From Brachionus plicatilis (taxonomy: Eukaryota > Rotifera > Eurotatoria > Ploima > Brachionidae): a DNA stretch of 64,000 nucleotides. The stretch's first letter is position 1. Every line of letters begins with the position of its first letter. The stretch is from NCBI GenBank assembly GCA_010279815.1, contig QEOQ01000426.1, positions 652,991-716,990 of the forward strand, written 5' to 3'. A program made the position numbers and the translations under genes. Under the pieces are notes generated by a model. That model saw only the letters and a program-made list of their open reading frames with translations. It had not been told where the DNA came from and did no database searches. Positions 51,961 through 62,973 of the stretch are shown piece by piece.

Positions 51961-52372
51961 ATTCAATTTGAAACGATTGTTTTCGATTGATTCTTAATTT
52001 GTTTTTTTTATTTTGATTAATTTTTCTTTCCAATTAAATAAATTTATAAAAATAATTTATATTTTGACATAAACACTTATCTAAAAACACTTCTCTCTTA
52101 ATTACATTATAATTCCCTAATTGAAAACTACTTAAAAATTTTAAATTGATACCTTAAAATAATTAATTTTAATAGTTTATTCAAAATTAGGCTAAATATT
52201 AAAAAAAAAAATATTTAAGAGAGCGTTTTTATGCCATTTATTTAAATAGTCAAAATGCGTTTCAACGAAAAAAAGGCGTAACGATTATTAATTAAAAAAA
52301 ACTTTGCGGTCCAAATTTTTGGCTGCTGGTCTGACCGGCCAGGCTTAGCCGCCGCCCAACACTAGTTCATAG

Positions 52373-53085
52373 TTAAAATAAAAGTAAACATGTTTAGATT
52401 CATTTCATATTTTTATAGAATATCTAGTAGAAAAGATATAGGAATTATTTAGAATATTGATAACACTAAAGAAATAACTCAGGTCCAGTTAGAAGAAAAA
52501 ATTGAGATTTTAACTTTGTAAAAGAGTGAAGTAAAACATAAATTCGAACATAATTAACTTAAAATGTGACTAAAACATATACACTTTTTTCTAAATGTGA
52601 ATAAAACATAAATGACTAAATAAATTATTCAGAAAGTGAATAAAACATATCGAAATAAAAAAAAACTAGCTTGAAATTATTTTGAAGACAAGTGATTAAA
52701 ACATAAACCTTTAATTTAGATATTTAATTTTTTTCTCAACCATGAAAAGAAAAATCGAATGGATTTTTATGGCTAAATTCAACTCCGATATCGAATCTAA
52801 AACAATCTAAAACAAAAAAACGAAAAGCCGGGCCATGGTACGAAATGGAATAATATATGTTTTTTTCACCTTTTTTATTGATCAAATTGACTAAAATTTT
52901 TTTTATACCTTGTATAAATTTATATGTTTTGGATCACTTTTTGATAAATTTAATTTATGTTTTATTCACAGAATTTAAGAATAAGTTTATGTTTTGATTC
53001 ACATTTTTATAAAATAAAAATAGTTTTATGCTTGATTCACTTTTTATATGTTTTAGTAACATTTTATATGTTTTTTTAATCTTCA
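52373..53085. repeat. Foldback region of 'taaaacata' motifs
   Basis: Left half: 'gtgaataaaacataaat' and related words at 52525-52710. Right half: the inverse 'tttatgttttattcac' at 52955-52972, 'agtttatgttttgattcac' at 52983-53001, and 'gattcactttttatatgttt' at 53035-53054. This is the same design as 4850-5335. Confidence 0.55.
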
Positions 53086-53627
53086 TCCGAAGAAAACAAT
53101 AGCGAATCATATGGACTTGCAATTCGAAATAAGTTTAAATTAAAAGACCCAAATTCTAATTAAAACAACAAAAAAAAAGGCAAAATAAATTAAAATAAAC
53201 CTGATAAATTTTACAACTTGTTGTAACTGTTAATGCGAGAAAAATATGGGATGTAATTGAAAATTCAAGAAAATGGAAAATCACAGAAACAAACAAGACC
53301 AGTCAAGCAACTTACCTTGATGTTTTTTTTTCTTCTCTTTTATCACCTTTATTTTTGGTTATTTAAACTTAACATATTTTTCTTGGAAAAGAAAAGCATT
53401 ATTGTTGTTTTATTATTATTCTTATGTTTTGTATTTTCCGATCATCAGGGTCGTTGATGGCTTAACCCGGAGAATCTCTTTCCCACACTTAAAGCACTCA
53501 CTTACTTCATGATCAACTCGTGTTTAAATCATATATACATCGTGACTATATTATTAATTAACACGTCTCACAATACTTTTGAATCAGAATGGAATTCTTT
53601 CCTAGAAGATTCGTCATATATAACGAG
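53086..53627. other. AT-rich intergenic DNA
   Basis: No gene is visible. The plus-strand frame at 53257-53457 is a hydrophobic translation of T-rich sequence. Confidence 0.4.
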
Positions 53628-53990
53628 TAGTGTTGGGCGGCGGCCAAGCCTGGCCGATCCGAACGCGGCCAAATTTTTGGACCGCTGAGTTGGCCGGCCA
53701 AAACATAGACGGACGGCCAAATGTACGGCCAAACTTAAAACGGACGGCCACTTTGGCGGCCAGGCCGGCGGCCAAAACATAGACGGACGGCCAAATGTAC
53801 GGCCAAACTTAAAACGGACGGATGTTCTTTTAAGTTTTTAATTTAAAGAAACGAAAAATTTTCAAATATTACATACAAATCTCTAACTTCTAATCAAGAA
53901 AAATAAATTCAAAAATTTAGCTTTTTTTGGCCGCCGACCTGACCGCCAAAGTGGCCGTCCGCCTTTATAACCGTCCGTCTAGCTGTACGG
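53628..53990. mobile_element. Short GC-ended element, TAGTGTTGGG family, third copy
   Basis: It starts TAGTGTTGGGCGGCGGCCAA. A block of about 52 bp ('acatagacggacggccaaat', 'gtacggccaaacttaaaac') is repeated with a 75-bp period (53696-53747 and 53771-53822). The right side (53926-53990) carries the inverse GC words ('ggccgccgacctgaccgcc') but lacks a proper terminus, and joins directly to the zinc-finger pseudogene. It is a deleted, one-ended copy. Confidence 0.7.
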
Positions 53991-54330
53991 TTATAAAGAC
54001 TTCCCTTCTTAAATCAATATTATTGGCCAAGTCAGAGAAATGGTTGGTCAAAAATGATTCTGGGTCCAATTTAAATTGGTTCACTTGGTCACACAGGTTC
54101 AAAATATGCTTTTGTTCTTCCGAAATTGATATTTTTTTCCAGTTTTTTCCTATTTTTAGCTTTTTTAAAGCAATTTTGTTTGTCAATCGTTTTTTATTTG
54201 CAAATAAAACACTCGGACATTTCCTCTCGGGTTTTTAAATGACTATAGCACTCTAAGAAGCCGCATGAAAGATAAATGAGATGCAGTTCATTTTTTTTGC
54301 AATTACAATATTCACAAATCATTTTTTTAA
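53965..54330 (-). pseudogene. RING/B-box-like zinc-finger gene fragment, copy 2
   Basis: Reading down the minus strand from about 54325: ICEYCNCKKNELHLIYLSCG, FLECYSHLKTREEMSECFIC, a frameshift, then KIALKKLKIGKNWKKISISE, and a helical region with NQFKLDPESFLTNHFSDLAN ending NNIDLRREVFI. The Cys/His spacing (C-x2-C-x-C ... C-x3-C-x2-H ... C-x2-C) is a zinc-binding module of RING/B-box style. The frame runs into the GC-rich element, so the 3' part was lost there. Related to 34091-34520. Confidence 0.55.
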
Positions 54331-54559
54331 TTTGAATAAGGTTTAGCCTTTTATTATTTCTATTGAAATCTATTTTTCAAATAATTAAAATGAAAAAGGA
54401 TTTTAGCCGCAAAGAATAAGCATATTTTAATTTTGAAAATTATTTTAAGTGTATTTTGATTTCTTTGCAGTTTTTTTTGTTTTTAATTTAAAAAATTATT
54501 TAACTCGACAAAATTTAAACATTTAAAATAAAATAAATTTACAAATTGATAAAATAAAT

Positions 54560-55645
54560 AAATTCCAATTAGAAATGGACAAAGAAACAAAAACATTAAT
54601 TGGCTCGGTAATTGACTACAGTTTTTTTATTCCTACTTTAACGTCAAATTCCAATCTTTCTAAGATCCAAACCATACAAAAAATCTCAATTAAGTCCATC
54701 TACCACTTTCCTTTCGATACACCGTCAGATCTATTNNNNNNNNNNNNNNNNNNNNNNNNNNNNNNNNNNNNNNNNNNNNNNNNNNNNNNNNNNNNNNNNN
54801 NNNNNNNNNNNNNNNNNNNNNNNNNNNNNNNNNNNNNNNNNNNNNNNNNNNNNNNNNNNNNNNNNNNNNNNNNNNNNNNNNNNNNNNNNNNNNNNNNNNN
54901 NNNNNNNNNNNNNNNNNNNNNNNNNNNNNNNNNNNNNNNNNNNNNNNNNNNNNNNNNNNNNNNNNNNNNNNNNNNNNNNNNNNNNNNNNNNNNNNNNNNN
55001 NNNNNNNNNNNNNNNNNNNNNNNNNNNNNNNNNNNNNNNNNNNNNNNNNNNNNNNNNNNNNNNNNNNNNNNNNNNNNNNNNNNNNNNNNNNNNNNNNNNN
55101 NNNNNNNNNNNNNNNNNNNNNNNNNNNNNNNNNNNNNNNNNNNNNNNNNNNNNNNNNNNNNNNNNNNNNNNNNNNNNNNNNNNNNNNNNNNNNNNNNNNN
55201 NNNNNNNNNNNNNNNNNNNNNNNNNNNNNNNNNNNNNNNNNNNNNNNNNNNNNNNNNNNNNNNNNNNNNNNNNNNNNNNNNNNNNNNNNNNNNNNNNNNN
55301 NNNNNNNNNNNNNNNNNNNNNNNNNNNNNNNNNNNNNNNNNNNNNNNNNNNNNNNNNNNNNNNNNNNNNNNNNNNNNNNNNNNNNNNNNNNNNNNNNNNN
55401 NNNNNNNNNNNNNNNNNNNNNNNNNNNNNNNNNNNNNNNNNNNNNNNNNNNNNNNNNNNNNNNNNNNNNNNNNNNNNNNNNNNNNNNNNNNNNNNNNNNN
55501 NNNNNNAATAATTTTATCATTATATTTTAGCTTATTTTAATTTTATCTTATTTTTTCTTTACATTTTTTTTTTTATTTTTTTTAATCTGAAGGAGCTTTA
55601 GCTCGGCAAGGATAAAACAAATAAATAAAAAATAAATAATAATAC
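54560..55645 (+). mobile_element. LINE fragment spanning the assembly gap
   Basis: Bases 54575-54735 encode TLIGSVIDYSFFIPTLTSNS and KIQTIQKISIKSIYHFPF, homologous to the C-terminal part of the LINE at 26781-30650 (LIGSILDYNFP and LQVIQNTAVRCILKLP). After the gap, 55560-55645 has the T-rich stretch, 'atctgaaggagctttagctc' and the 'acaaataaataaaaaataaa' tail of the same family. The element is a 5'-truncated copy of roughly 1.1 kb. Confidence 0.8.
54736..55506. other. Assembly gap (run of N)
   Basis: 771 undetermined bases inside a LINE. Open frames that cross this run are artefacts. Confidence 0.99.
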
Positions 55646-55828
55646 TCCACATCTTTTGATGTCAAATTTTTAACTAGTTAACTTCACTAAGTTTTTCAAT
55701 GATAAGTGTAATTTAAATGATTGTAATATATGATCAATTTTTGATACTCAAAATCATTAAATCAAGCTAAAACTATCAAATAAATAGTAATTACTTAATA
55801 GAATTAGTGCAGAGATGCATTTTTGGAT

Positions 55829-57388
55829 CATTCTTAAAGAATTTTAAGGTATAAATTGAGCTAAATATCATAGTTTTCTGAATATTCCTTTAAAAAACAT
55901 TTAGTCAAAATTTGCACTTTTTATGTCGCCTTAAAAAAACTGAAAAAATCGATTTTTCATTAAAAACTTCTCATAGAAATATTAAAGATTGAAACCAAAA
56001 TTTGCAGGAACATAGATACATAAAACACAAATAGGATTTATAATTATTAATTTTATCTGTAAATCCAAAGATTTTCTAGGCAAGAAGAATCGGGTTAAAA
56101 AGTACTGTTACTCAAAATTGGCAGACATTTTTAGATTTAAAATATTAAAAATTTATAATTAATTAGAATTCGGAAATTTTAAAAAGTACTATTTCAATAT
56201 GAATTTTCAGATTAATTTTTATTTTATGGAACTTATTTGTTTTTTTTTTAGACTAATTAATAAAAGGTTTTTAAGAAGCTTTTTTTGGCAAATTGAAGTT
56301 TTGGATCAAATTTTAAAATCACAACGATCATTTAAAATTTTAAAACTTAATTAATCTTGGTTTTGTGAAATTCAGTACAACATGATAAAAAGAACAAAAA
56401 CAAATAATAAAAAATTGAAAAGCTTTTTTTCTTTAAGTTTAAAATTAGTTTCGTGATTACGACATTCTATCGAGGTCTGCAAAATTCTGCTAAATTAGCA
56501 GAAATGAGATTTCAATGTGTTCAAGCGCAGTGCATTTTGCAGAGATTTTGCAGATCTTTTACAGACATTGACAGTTGATGCAACTTTGAATGTTGCAACA
56601 TGTTGCATTTACGGAACCAATTTTAAACTTTTAGCAAAAAAGTTATTCAATTTTTTATCATTTTGTTCTGTTCTATTGTACTGAACTTCCCAAAACTTTA
56701 ATTTTGATAATTTTAAAAAAATAAATACTAAACATTCCTAGACATGTTATGTCTAATAATGGTTCATTATCAAATTAACATCAAAATGATTGATCTCTAA
56801 TTATTTAGCAAAAACAATCAATAATTGAAAAATTCAAATTTACAACTTTTCCATCCATTGATTCAAACTTAATTAAATTTTAAATTTTAAAACAGCAAAT
56901 TTTTTTGTTTTTCAAAAGTAAGTTTTCATTAAAATCAATTAAAATATTTAAATTTATTTAAGTAAAATTCGTTTTTTCTCTTTTATTAATAAAAAGATTT
57001 CTATTTATATTTTGATCTTTTGATCTTGATCACAAAATTCAATTTGGCTATTTTTTGAATTCTAAAAAAATTATATGTTTTTAATTTCTAAATTTAAAAA
57101 TGCCTGCCCTCTAAGTAACAGTACTTTTAAACTGGATTCTCTGAAATGTTCGGATTTACATATAAAATTAATAATTATAAATCTTATTTGTGTTTTATGT
57201 AACTATGTTCCTGCAAATTTTGGTTTCAATCTTTAATATTTCTATGAGAAGTTATTAATGAAAAATCGATTTTTTCAGTTTTTTTAAGGGGACTTAAAAA
57301 GTGCAAATTTTGACTAAATGTTTTTTAAAGGAATATTCAGAAAACTATGATATTTAGCTCAATGGATACTTAAATTCTTTAAGAATAA
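55829..57388. mobile_element. 1.56-kb foldback element with 290-315-bp inverted arms
   Basis: Bases 55829-56142 and about 57098-57388 are inverted copies ('gaaaaaatcgatttttcatt' against 'aatgaaaaatcgattttttc'; 'tttgcaggaacatagataca' against its inverse, with one change). The interior (56290-57050) matches the right-arm insertion at 40945-41490, with an extra piece at 56390-56690 that includes 'gcaaaattctgctaaattag' and 'tttgcagagattttgcag' words like the MITE at 1617. No protein is encoded. Confidence 0.8.
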
Positions 57389-58006
57389 GAATATTTTTAA
57401 TTTTTTATCAACAAAAATAAATTAAAATCCAATCATAAAATAAAAAAACTAGAAGATTTTGATAGTAAGTATTTAAAATTTTAACCTTGTATGATTATCT
57501 GTTTATATTTTAACAAGGGTCTAAAAATTTTGCAAAACATTATGAATCACCTCTTATTTTATTATTTCTTTTATATCGTAATTAATAATAGTTGATTTTG
57601 TTTCTAAATTTTTCAAATAAGATGATAAAATTATTTAATAACCCACATCCTTCACTGATATCTTATTTCACTCTAAAATCCTTTTAACCATTAATACATT
57701 AAATCTCACATTTCAATTAAATATTTTTTAATTGACGATCATAGACAATTACTTTTGAAATTTTAGCAAAAAAATTTTAGTTCCAAAAAAAAGAAAAAAA
57801 AATGGACTTAGACTTGAATTAAGACTTGAAATTTTTAAACAATTCTGAATATTTTTAAATAAATAAATAAATTTAGGAATTTCAAGTAAAAATTTAAAAA
57901 GGAATTTCAATAAAACTTAAAAAGTTTAAAGAAGCAATGAAATAAAAATAAAATAGTTTAAAAATCTTTAGAACAAATTATGTGAATTAGGAATGAAATC
58001 GTTACC
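57389..58006. other. AT-rich intergenic DNA
   Basis: No gene is visible. A CAGAGTTG-family fragment lies at about 57800-57850 ('gacttagacttgaattaaga', 'aaacaattctga'). Confidence 0.4.
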
Positions 58007-60049
58007 GTAACACCTTGCTGATATTCGAGTGCACCTAAAGATGATTTTTTGATAACACATTCATGAATGTTAAGTCGGTTTTCTTGGTTTCTGCCGACTA
58101 GGATTTCAATGCAGCATTTAAACTTAAAAACTCAAGTTTTAGTGCTACATTTAAAATAAAAAAAAAATTAAAAAAAATTATTAAAAATGAATAAAAACTA
58201 AAAATTAGTCCTATTAAAATTTATTTTTGCTTTAAGATTTAATGTGACATTTATGATTATTAAAATTGAGTTTAAGTGCTGCATTTATTTTTTGAAAATC
58301 GGGTATATAGATAACTAGCTTGTGTTAGACTTTTCTAATTTCGGGTGGTAAATCGAGGGGTAACGTCAAACCTAAAAAAAACGAATTTACCAAGAAAGTC
58401 ACACAAAAATGCTTTTTTTCTGGGAAACTTAAACAAAAAAGTCCCAAATCTGGGAATATCAAACAAAACAGGGGTAAAGTCTAAAACAATTGATAAAATT
58501 TTTAAATTATAAATTTTTAAATCAAAGAGATTTTGCACATTTTAACAGAAAAGTTGCTCCATAAAATTTTTTTATCTGAAAAAAAAACATGTGCTTTTTT
58601 GATAGCCCTATTTGTCAGGAATTCAAACAAATGGTTGTTTTTTTAAGTAGGTATGGGGCGCTTCATTGTATTTAATTTTAAGTATAACCACCATTTTTAA
58701 AGATATTATTTGAAAAAGATAAATTCTAGGTATAAAATGATTTTTTTTTGTGAACCAAAATTAACAAATTAGTTCAATACAACGTATTCTATTAAAAGAA
58801 AATTTTTTAATTAGTTCTCTTACTATTTGATGAGAAATGTGATTTTCAATAAAATAATAATATCTGATAGCGCCCCAATGATTTCGATCAAATCATTAAT
58901 GATAAATCCTTAGAAATATCTAATAATTAAACCCTCAATTTTTTGTTTTTACAGATTTTACAGATTTATTTTTTTTCACTGAGGGGAAACTTTAAGCACT
59001 TATTATACGGTATTTTTGAATTTGGATTTAATTTAAACAAAATTTTTTTTTTCTAATTTAAATTAATTTTATTCTTAAAAAAATTGTTATTTTAAATAGT
59101 AAAAAAATGCGTCAATATGATTTAATCTTCTTTGTATTATTTCTTTAGAATTCATATCATCAATCTGGAAAAAAGCATTATCTAAATTAAAAAGAGCCTT
59201 AAAGTGAACACAACTACTTTTAAAGTTATCGAATATTGATAAAATTATATAAAAATTTACCAGACACTAAAGTTTTAAGTCTATTTTAGAAAATATTAAT
59301 AAAATTTTGAAAGACAATTTTTTTCCTAATTTTTTTGGAGCAAACTTTTGCTAGAAATATGCACAACCTCTTTGTATAAAAGAAAAGAACCAATTTAATA
59401 AGCAGTAATGCTAATGACTATTTCGCGTAAATTACCGAAAAATTACGCTAGTTTTTTTTGGAAAAAATGCTGAAAAATTTTAAAAATGAATACTAAAGGA
59501 AAAATTATAAAAAAAATAAGAAAGAAAGGACCATTTATAATATTTTTTGAATTAACTGTAAAATTTGTAAATTTATGCAAAATCATCATGGCGAAACAAT
59601 ACTGAAATAATAATAAATTTTTTTTTTTTAGATCGCCGATAATTTTTTGAAATTAAGTTTAACTTTAATTTTAATTAACATTTTTTTGTTTTTTAAATCC
59701 AAAAATAAATGAAGACCTGTTTTTATTCTTTTTTTCTTCTTTAAAACTATCATGTTTTTAAGTTTTTGTTCTTATTTAATAGCATACAAATAATTAGTGA
59801 AAAAAAAAACTTTATTGAATTTTTTTTTGTTTGACTTTCACTGATTTTTGTTTGAAACTATCAATTTGGTTATTTTGAATATTATGTTTTTCAATAAAGT
59901 TTTTTTTGTTTTTCACTCATTATTTGAATGCTTTTAAATAAGAAAATAATTTTGAAGAAGAAAAAAGGATGAAAACGTATCATTTATCAAAAAAAATTTA
60001 TAATCTAAAAAATGTCATCAATATTTGCTTGACTTTACCCCAGTTTGTT

Positions 60050-60278
60050 TGATATTCCCAGATCTGGGACTTCAGAGCTAAAGGAAAAGTAATTTGTGTA
60101 ATTAATTTGCTGCCAGCATATACAATTGCATCTGCGAATTGATGGAAATGGATATTCAAGAAACGGGATGAGAAAAAAAGTATTTCTGGGAATACCATTC
60201 GATGTGAAGCAGTCACATTTTGTAACCTTGTGCATTAGAATGACCCAACTGATCCCTACCTCTGCAAATGGAGATTGT
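60050..60278 (+). other. Possible decayed exon, unrecognised
   Basis: This patch has higher complexity than its surroundings. One frame reads HLRIDGNGYSRNGMRKKVFL, then GIPFDVKQSHFVTLCIRMTQ and LIPTSANGDC up to the foldback insertion at 60279. After that insertion, 'aaagcacctacaaatgccaa' continues toward a possible donor (TTAGG|GTAAGTC at about 60711). It could be coding sequence split by the insertion. I recognise no family. Confidence 0.25.
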
Positions 60279-60619
60279 GAATTTCAAATACAAATTGAAC
60301 AAAAATTCTTCATGTTTTGATAAATTCAAATTAAAGTGAATAAAAAACATTCGAAAAAATACCGCAACATAGTGCAACATACTTTGCTGCACTTATTATA
60401 TCTAAGATAAGATTTTTGTTTTCTTTTTTTTTGTAAATCAAATCAATAATCAATTTAAATCTTATTGATTCTTTATTTTTTTACTGATGAAAAATTATTT
60501 TTGGTAAAAAAAAGATGCAACAAAGTATGTTGCAGTATTTTTTCAAATATTTTTTTTTCACTTTAATTTTAATTTATCAAAAAATGAAAAATTTTTGTTC
60601 AATTTGTATTTGAAATTCA
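60279..60619. mobile_element. 341-bp foldback MITE, parent of the half-copies in the palindrome
   Basis: The left arm starts GAATTTCAAATACAAATTGA and runs through 'gcaacatactttgctgcac'. The right arm is the inverse, starting near 60514 with 'gcaacaaagtatgttgcag' and ending TTTGAAATTC. Only one arm of this element is present 3' of each channel gene (13682-13800 and 40567-40685). Confidence 0.78.
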
Positions 60620-60959
60620 AAAGCACCTACAAATGCCAAATCAAAAAAATGAGGGTGACGATCAAGTAGCAAGAATAAAAAGACATCTAAAAATGATGCA
60701 GCAGCATTAGGGTAAGTCTTTATCCCAACTTGTAACTAATTTTTTAAATTGGTTTTATTTTTTGTGTTTGAATTACAAAATGTATCCAATTTTGAAATAA
60801 CATTGAAAAAGTGCCATGTTTCAAATGAAAAAATAATTTTAAGTTAATATTACAAGCATTTTCATATTTGGAATTAAACACTTTAGTGAATCTAGAATGA
60901 GTTTAATTTTATTTGGAAATTTGAAAAAAACATTGAAAATTATTTTTTTTACTTTTAAA

Positions 60960-61090
60960 TAATTTATTTATTTGTTTATTTGTACCAAGCTAATGTTCCT
61001 TCAGAATAAAAAAATATGGAAAAAAAATTTAAAATAAAGCTAAACAAGATAAAATTAAAAAAAATAAAAATAAAAAAATTCATTTAGATT
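60960..61090 (-). mobile_element. LINE 3' tail, minus strand
   Basis: On the minus strand the order is T-rich tract, 'attctgaaggaacattagct', then 'acaaataaacaaataaataa'. This is the 3' end of the LINE family at 26781-30650, without coding sequence. Confidence 0.65.
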
Positions 61091-61109
61091 TAAATTTTTA
61101 TTCAATTGT

Positions 61110-61270
61110 TGAAAAATATTCTAAAATTATTGTTCTCGGGTTTTGTGAACTATTAATTCACCTAATTTTTTTCTATGGAAAGGTGAACCAAAATAGAATT
61201 AGGTGAACAAATTTTTGATTATGTGAACACATTTAAAATTAGGTGAATAAATTGAATAAGCTATTTAATA
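61110..61270. repeat. 'aggtgaac' interspersed repeat
   Basis: 'aattaggtgaaca', 'tatgtgaacacatttaaaat' and 'aggtgaataaattg' alternate here. Related sequences lie at 7775-7870 and 13015-13105. The 'tgaactattaattcaccta' part is palindromic. Confidence 0.5.
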
Positions 61271-61374
61271 GAATACTTATATAAATTCTCGAAACTTATA
61301 TAAAAATAAACAATTGAAGTTAGTGAGGAAACTATGCATGACCAGCTTTAAAATAAATAATTATAATAATAATA

Positions 61375-61430
61375 ATTAATATATTTTTGTTTTTTTTTAA
61401 TCTGAAGGAGCTTTAGATGCTCTGATCTGA
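61375..61430 (+). mobile_element. LINE 3' tail, plus strand (partial)
   Basis: A T-run then 'aatctgaaggagctttagat' matches the LINE 3' end. The A-rich tail is missing. Confidence 0.55.
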
Positions 61431-62464
61431 TATTACTCTTTCAACAATCTCAAGTACCATGCGCTCTCTGCTCAAATCTTTACCTTTAGACATAATAAAA
61501 AATAAAGAAGATAAAAATTGATTTTTGACCCTTCAAGCTTTTGACTTTGGGAAACATAGATTCATCTATTTCGCAAATTTTACCTAATCCGCCCAACTTT
61601 AATTTTTTAATCTAATTATTTTTTTATCTGTCTTATTTTTTAATATTACATTTAGCTTTTTTCAAAATTTAAATTTAAAATTATTCTTTTTAATTTAATA
61701 TTTTAATTTCAACATTGGATACATTTTTTAATTCAAACACAAAAAGTTAAGCCAAATATAATTGTAAATAAATCTCGCTACAAACGGATTTTTTAAGATA
61801 AATACTTCACTTAAACTCAAATTTAATAATCATAAATGCCTTATTAAATCTTAAAGCAAAAAAAAAATTTAATTAAACTAATTTTTAGTTTTTATTCTTT
61901 TTGATAATTTTTTTAAATTTTTTTAATTACTTTAAATGTAGCACTAAAACTTGAGTTTTTAATTTTGCATCGAAACCCTAGTCGGCACAAACCCAGAAAA
62001 TCGGAAATAAATGCTATGCGCAGTATCTAAAAACCGTCAGCAAGGTATTACATTAATAATAAGATTAGTTTTCAATTTAAAAAATGAAATAATTAATGCA
62101 GCTCTTTTTTTATCTTAAATCTATATCATCTATTTTATCGTCAATAAAATAAAATTTTAAATCTTTTGAAGAATCACGATACTTTTAATTAAAATGTGTG
62201 GATACAGATATTTTAGGTATTTATGATAAAATTTTCTATTTCAAGAATAGGCTGCTAAATTCTTATTTTTGTATGTTTGGTTTGACCATTTTAATAATCC
62301 TTTCAAATTAAAAAATTTTATAAAAATTTTATTATTAAAAAGTTCAAAAATAAAATGAAAGATATAAAATAATCATTTTTCTTTATCTTAAAATTATTCC
62401 TCAATATTTTCCAGATTAGGCACAAGACCCGAAATTATATTCTTTTTGTGTTCATTTTATAATA

Positions 62465-62525
62465 ATATTTTATTTTTTTAATCTGAGCTATTGCTCGATA
62501 CAGATATACTAACAAATAAATAATT
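62465..62525 (+). mobile_element. LINE 3' tail, plus strand (diverged)
   Basis: 'ttttttaatctgagctattg', 'ctcgatacagatatac' and 'aacaaataaataat' match the same tail with changes. It lies about 200 bp before the opsin start. Confidence 0.5.
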
Positions 62526-62719
62526 CATTCAAAGCAAATCCTGTTACTTTTAACCATCAATTCCATCAGCCGTCAGTAGCATTTTCCTGTTATTTTTTCA
62601 GAAAATTTTTTTTAATTGAAACACTCTTTTGATATTGTTAATTTTCTAAAAAAAAAAATTATTTTTTTGTAGATCTTTAACAAAGCTTAAAGCTTCATAA
62701 CAAACAATTGACAATCAAC

Positions 62720-62973
62720 ATGCTGAATTATTCTGAATATGATTTAATGAAAAGTTCTCCAGTTAATTGCGTCAATTTGCGAATAATTGGCACCTTTACC
62801 ACTCTACTTTTTGCGTCGTGTCTGCTGTTCAATTCAATACTTCTATGGGTTTTTTTAAAGTACAAAAATATGCGCTCGCCAACAAATATCTTCATTACAG
62901 CACTTACCATTTTAAATCTGGTCGGCTCAATAATTGAATTTCCTTTCATTATTGCAAGTAAATTTGCATGCAG
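62720..62973 (+). CDS. Opsin-like GPCR, first coding exon (N-terminus, TM1-TM2)
   Basis: This is a light-receptor-type class-A GPCR. The ATG at 62720 is preferred over a TTG four codons earlier. The exon encodes a short extracellular N-terminus, TM1 (IIGTFTTLLFASCLLFNSIL, with the conserved Asn), a cytoplasmic loop with KYKNMRSPTNIFI, and TM2 (ALTILNLVGSIIEFPFIIAS) ending KFAC-R at the donor CAG|GTAAAC (GT at 62974). The LRxPTNxFI loop and the EFPF..S.F.CR(W) ending are typical of opsins, most like xenopsin or Go/tetraopsin-type proteins of protostomes. TM7 with its retinal lysine is outside the window, so photosensory function is not proven. The sequence before the ATG (TTTTTTTGTAG|ATC at 62672) could be the acceptor of a 5'-UTR intron. 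Confidence 0.82.

Larger units (their letters stand above)
46469..52364. mobile_element. 5.9-kb GC-ended DNA transposon, TAGTGTTGGG family, with nested insertions
   Basis: The left end is TAGTGTTGGGAACCG at 46469 and the right end CCCAACACTA ending at 52364. The flanks GTTCAAAG (46461-46468) and GTTCATAG (52365-52372) agree at 7 of 8 positions. Subterminal DNA (46490-46640 and 52300-52355) is GC-rich with the same ggcc words as 21408-22241. The interior carries, from left to right, a hAT element (46976-47843), an element with a Ulp1 domain (48075-48818), a decayed tnp2-like transposase on the minus strand (about 50160-49385) and, divergently, a BEN-domain-like gene on the plus strand (50395 to about 51960). 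The TAGTG start and 8-bp duplication fit the hAT rule (YARNG ends), but the transposase type is not that of classical hAT. Confidence 0.75.
58007..62051. mobile_element. Large (4.0-kb) region bounded by long inverted repeats
   Basis: Bases 58007-58280 and 61795-62051 are inverted copies of about 260 bp. The outer ends are GTAACACCTTGCTGA and its inverse (one mismatch). Inside are 'gccgactaggatttcaatgc' against its inverse and 'aataaaaactaaaaattagt' in both. The interior contains a foldback element (60279-60619), LINE tails and no intact gene. It is either one composite transposon or two inverted copies of a shorter repeat. Confidence 0.65.

Noticed and set aside
46469..52364. The Ulp1 domain as part of the tnp2 transposase protein
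   Set aside because: Although tnp2-type elements can encode such domains, the Ulp1 segment here lies between its own inverted repeats with an exact 9-bp duplication, so it is better explained as a separate insertion.
54575..55540. Long frames running across the N gap on both strands
   Set aside because: Undetermined bases do not create stops. Only the first 53 codons on the plus strand are real LINE sequence.
62728..62949. 73-codon minus-strand frame opposite the opsin exon
   Set aside because: Antisense shadow. The plus strand encodes clear TM1-TM2 opsin sequence with a splice donor.
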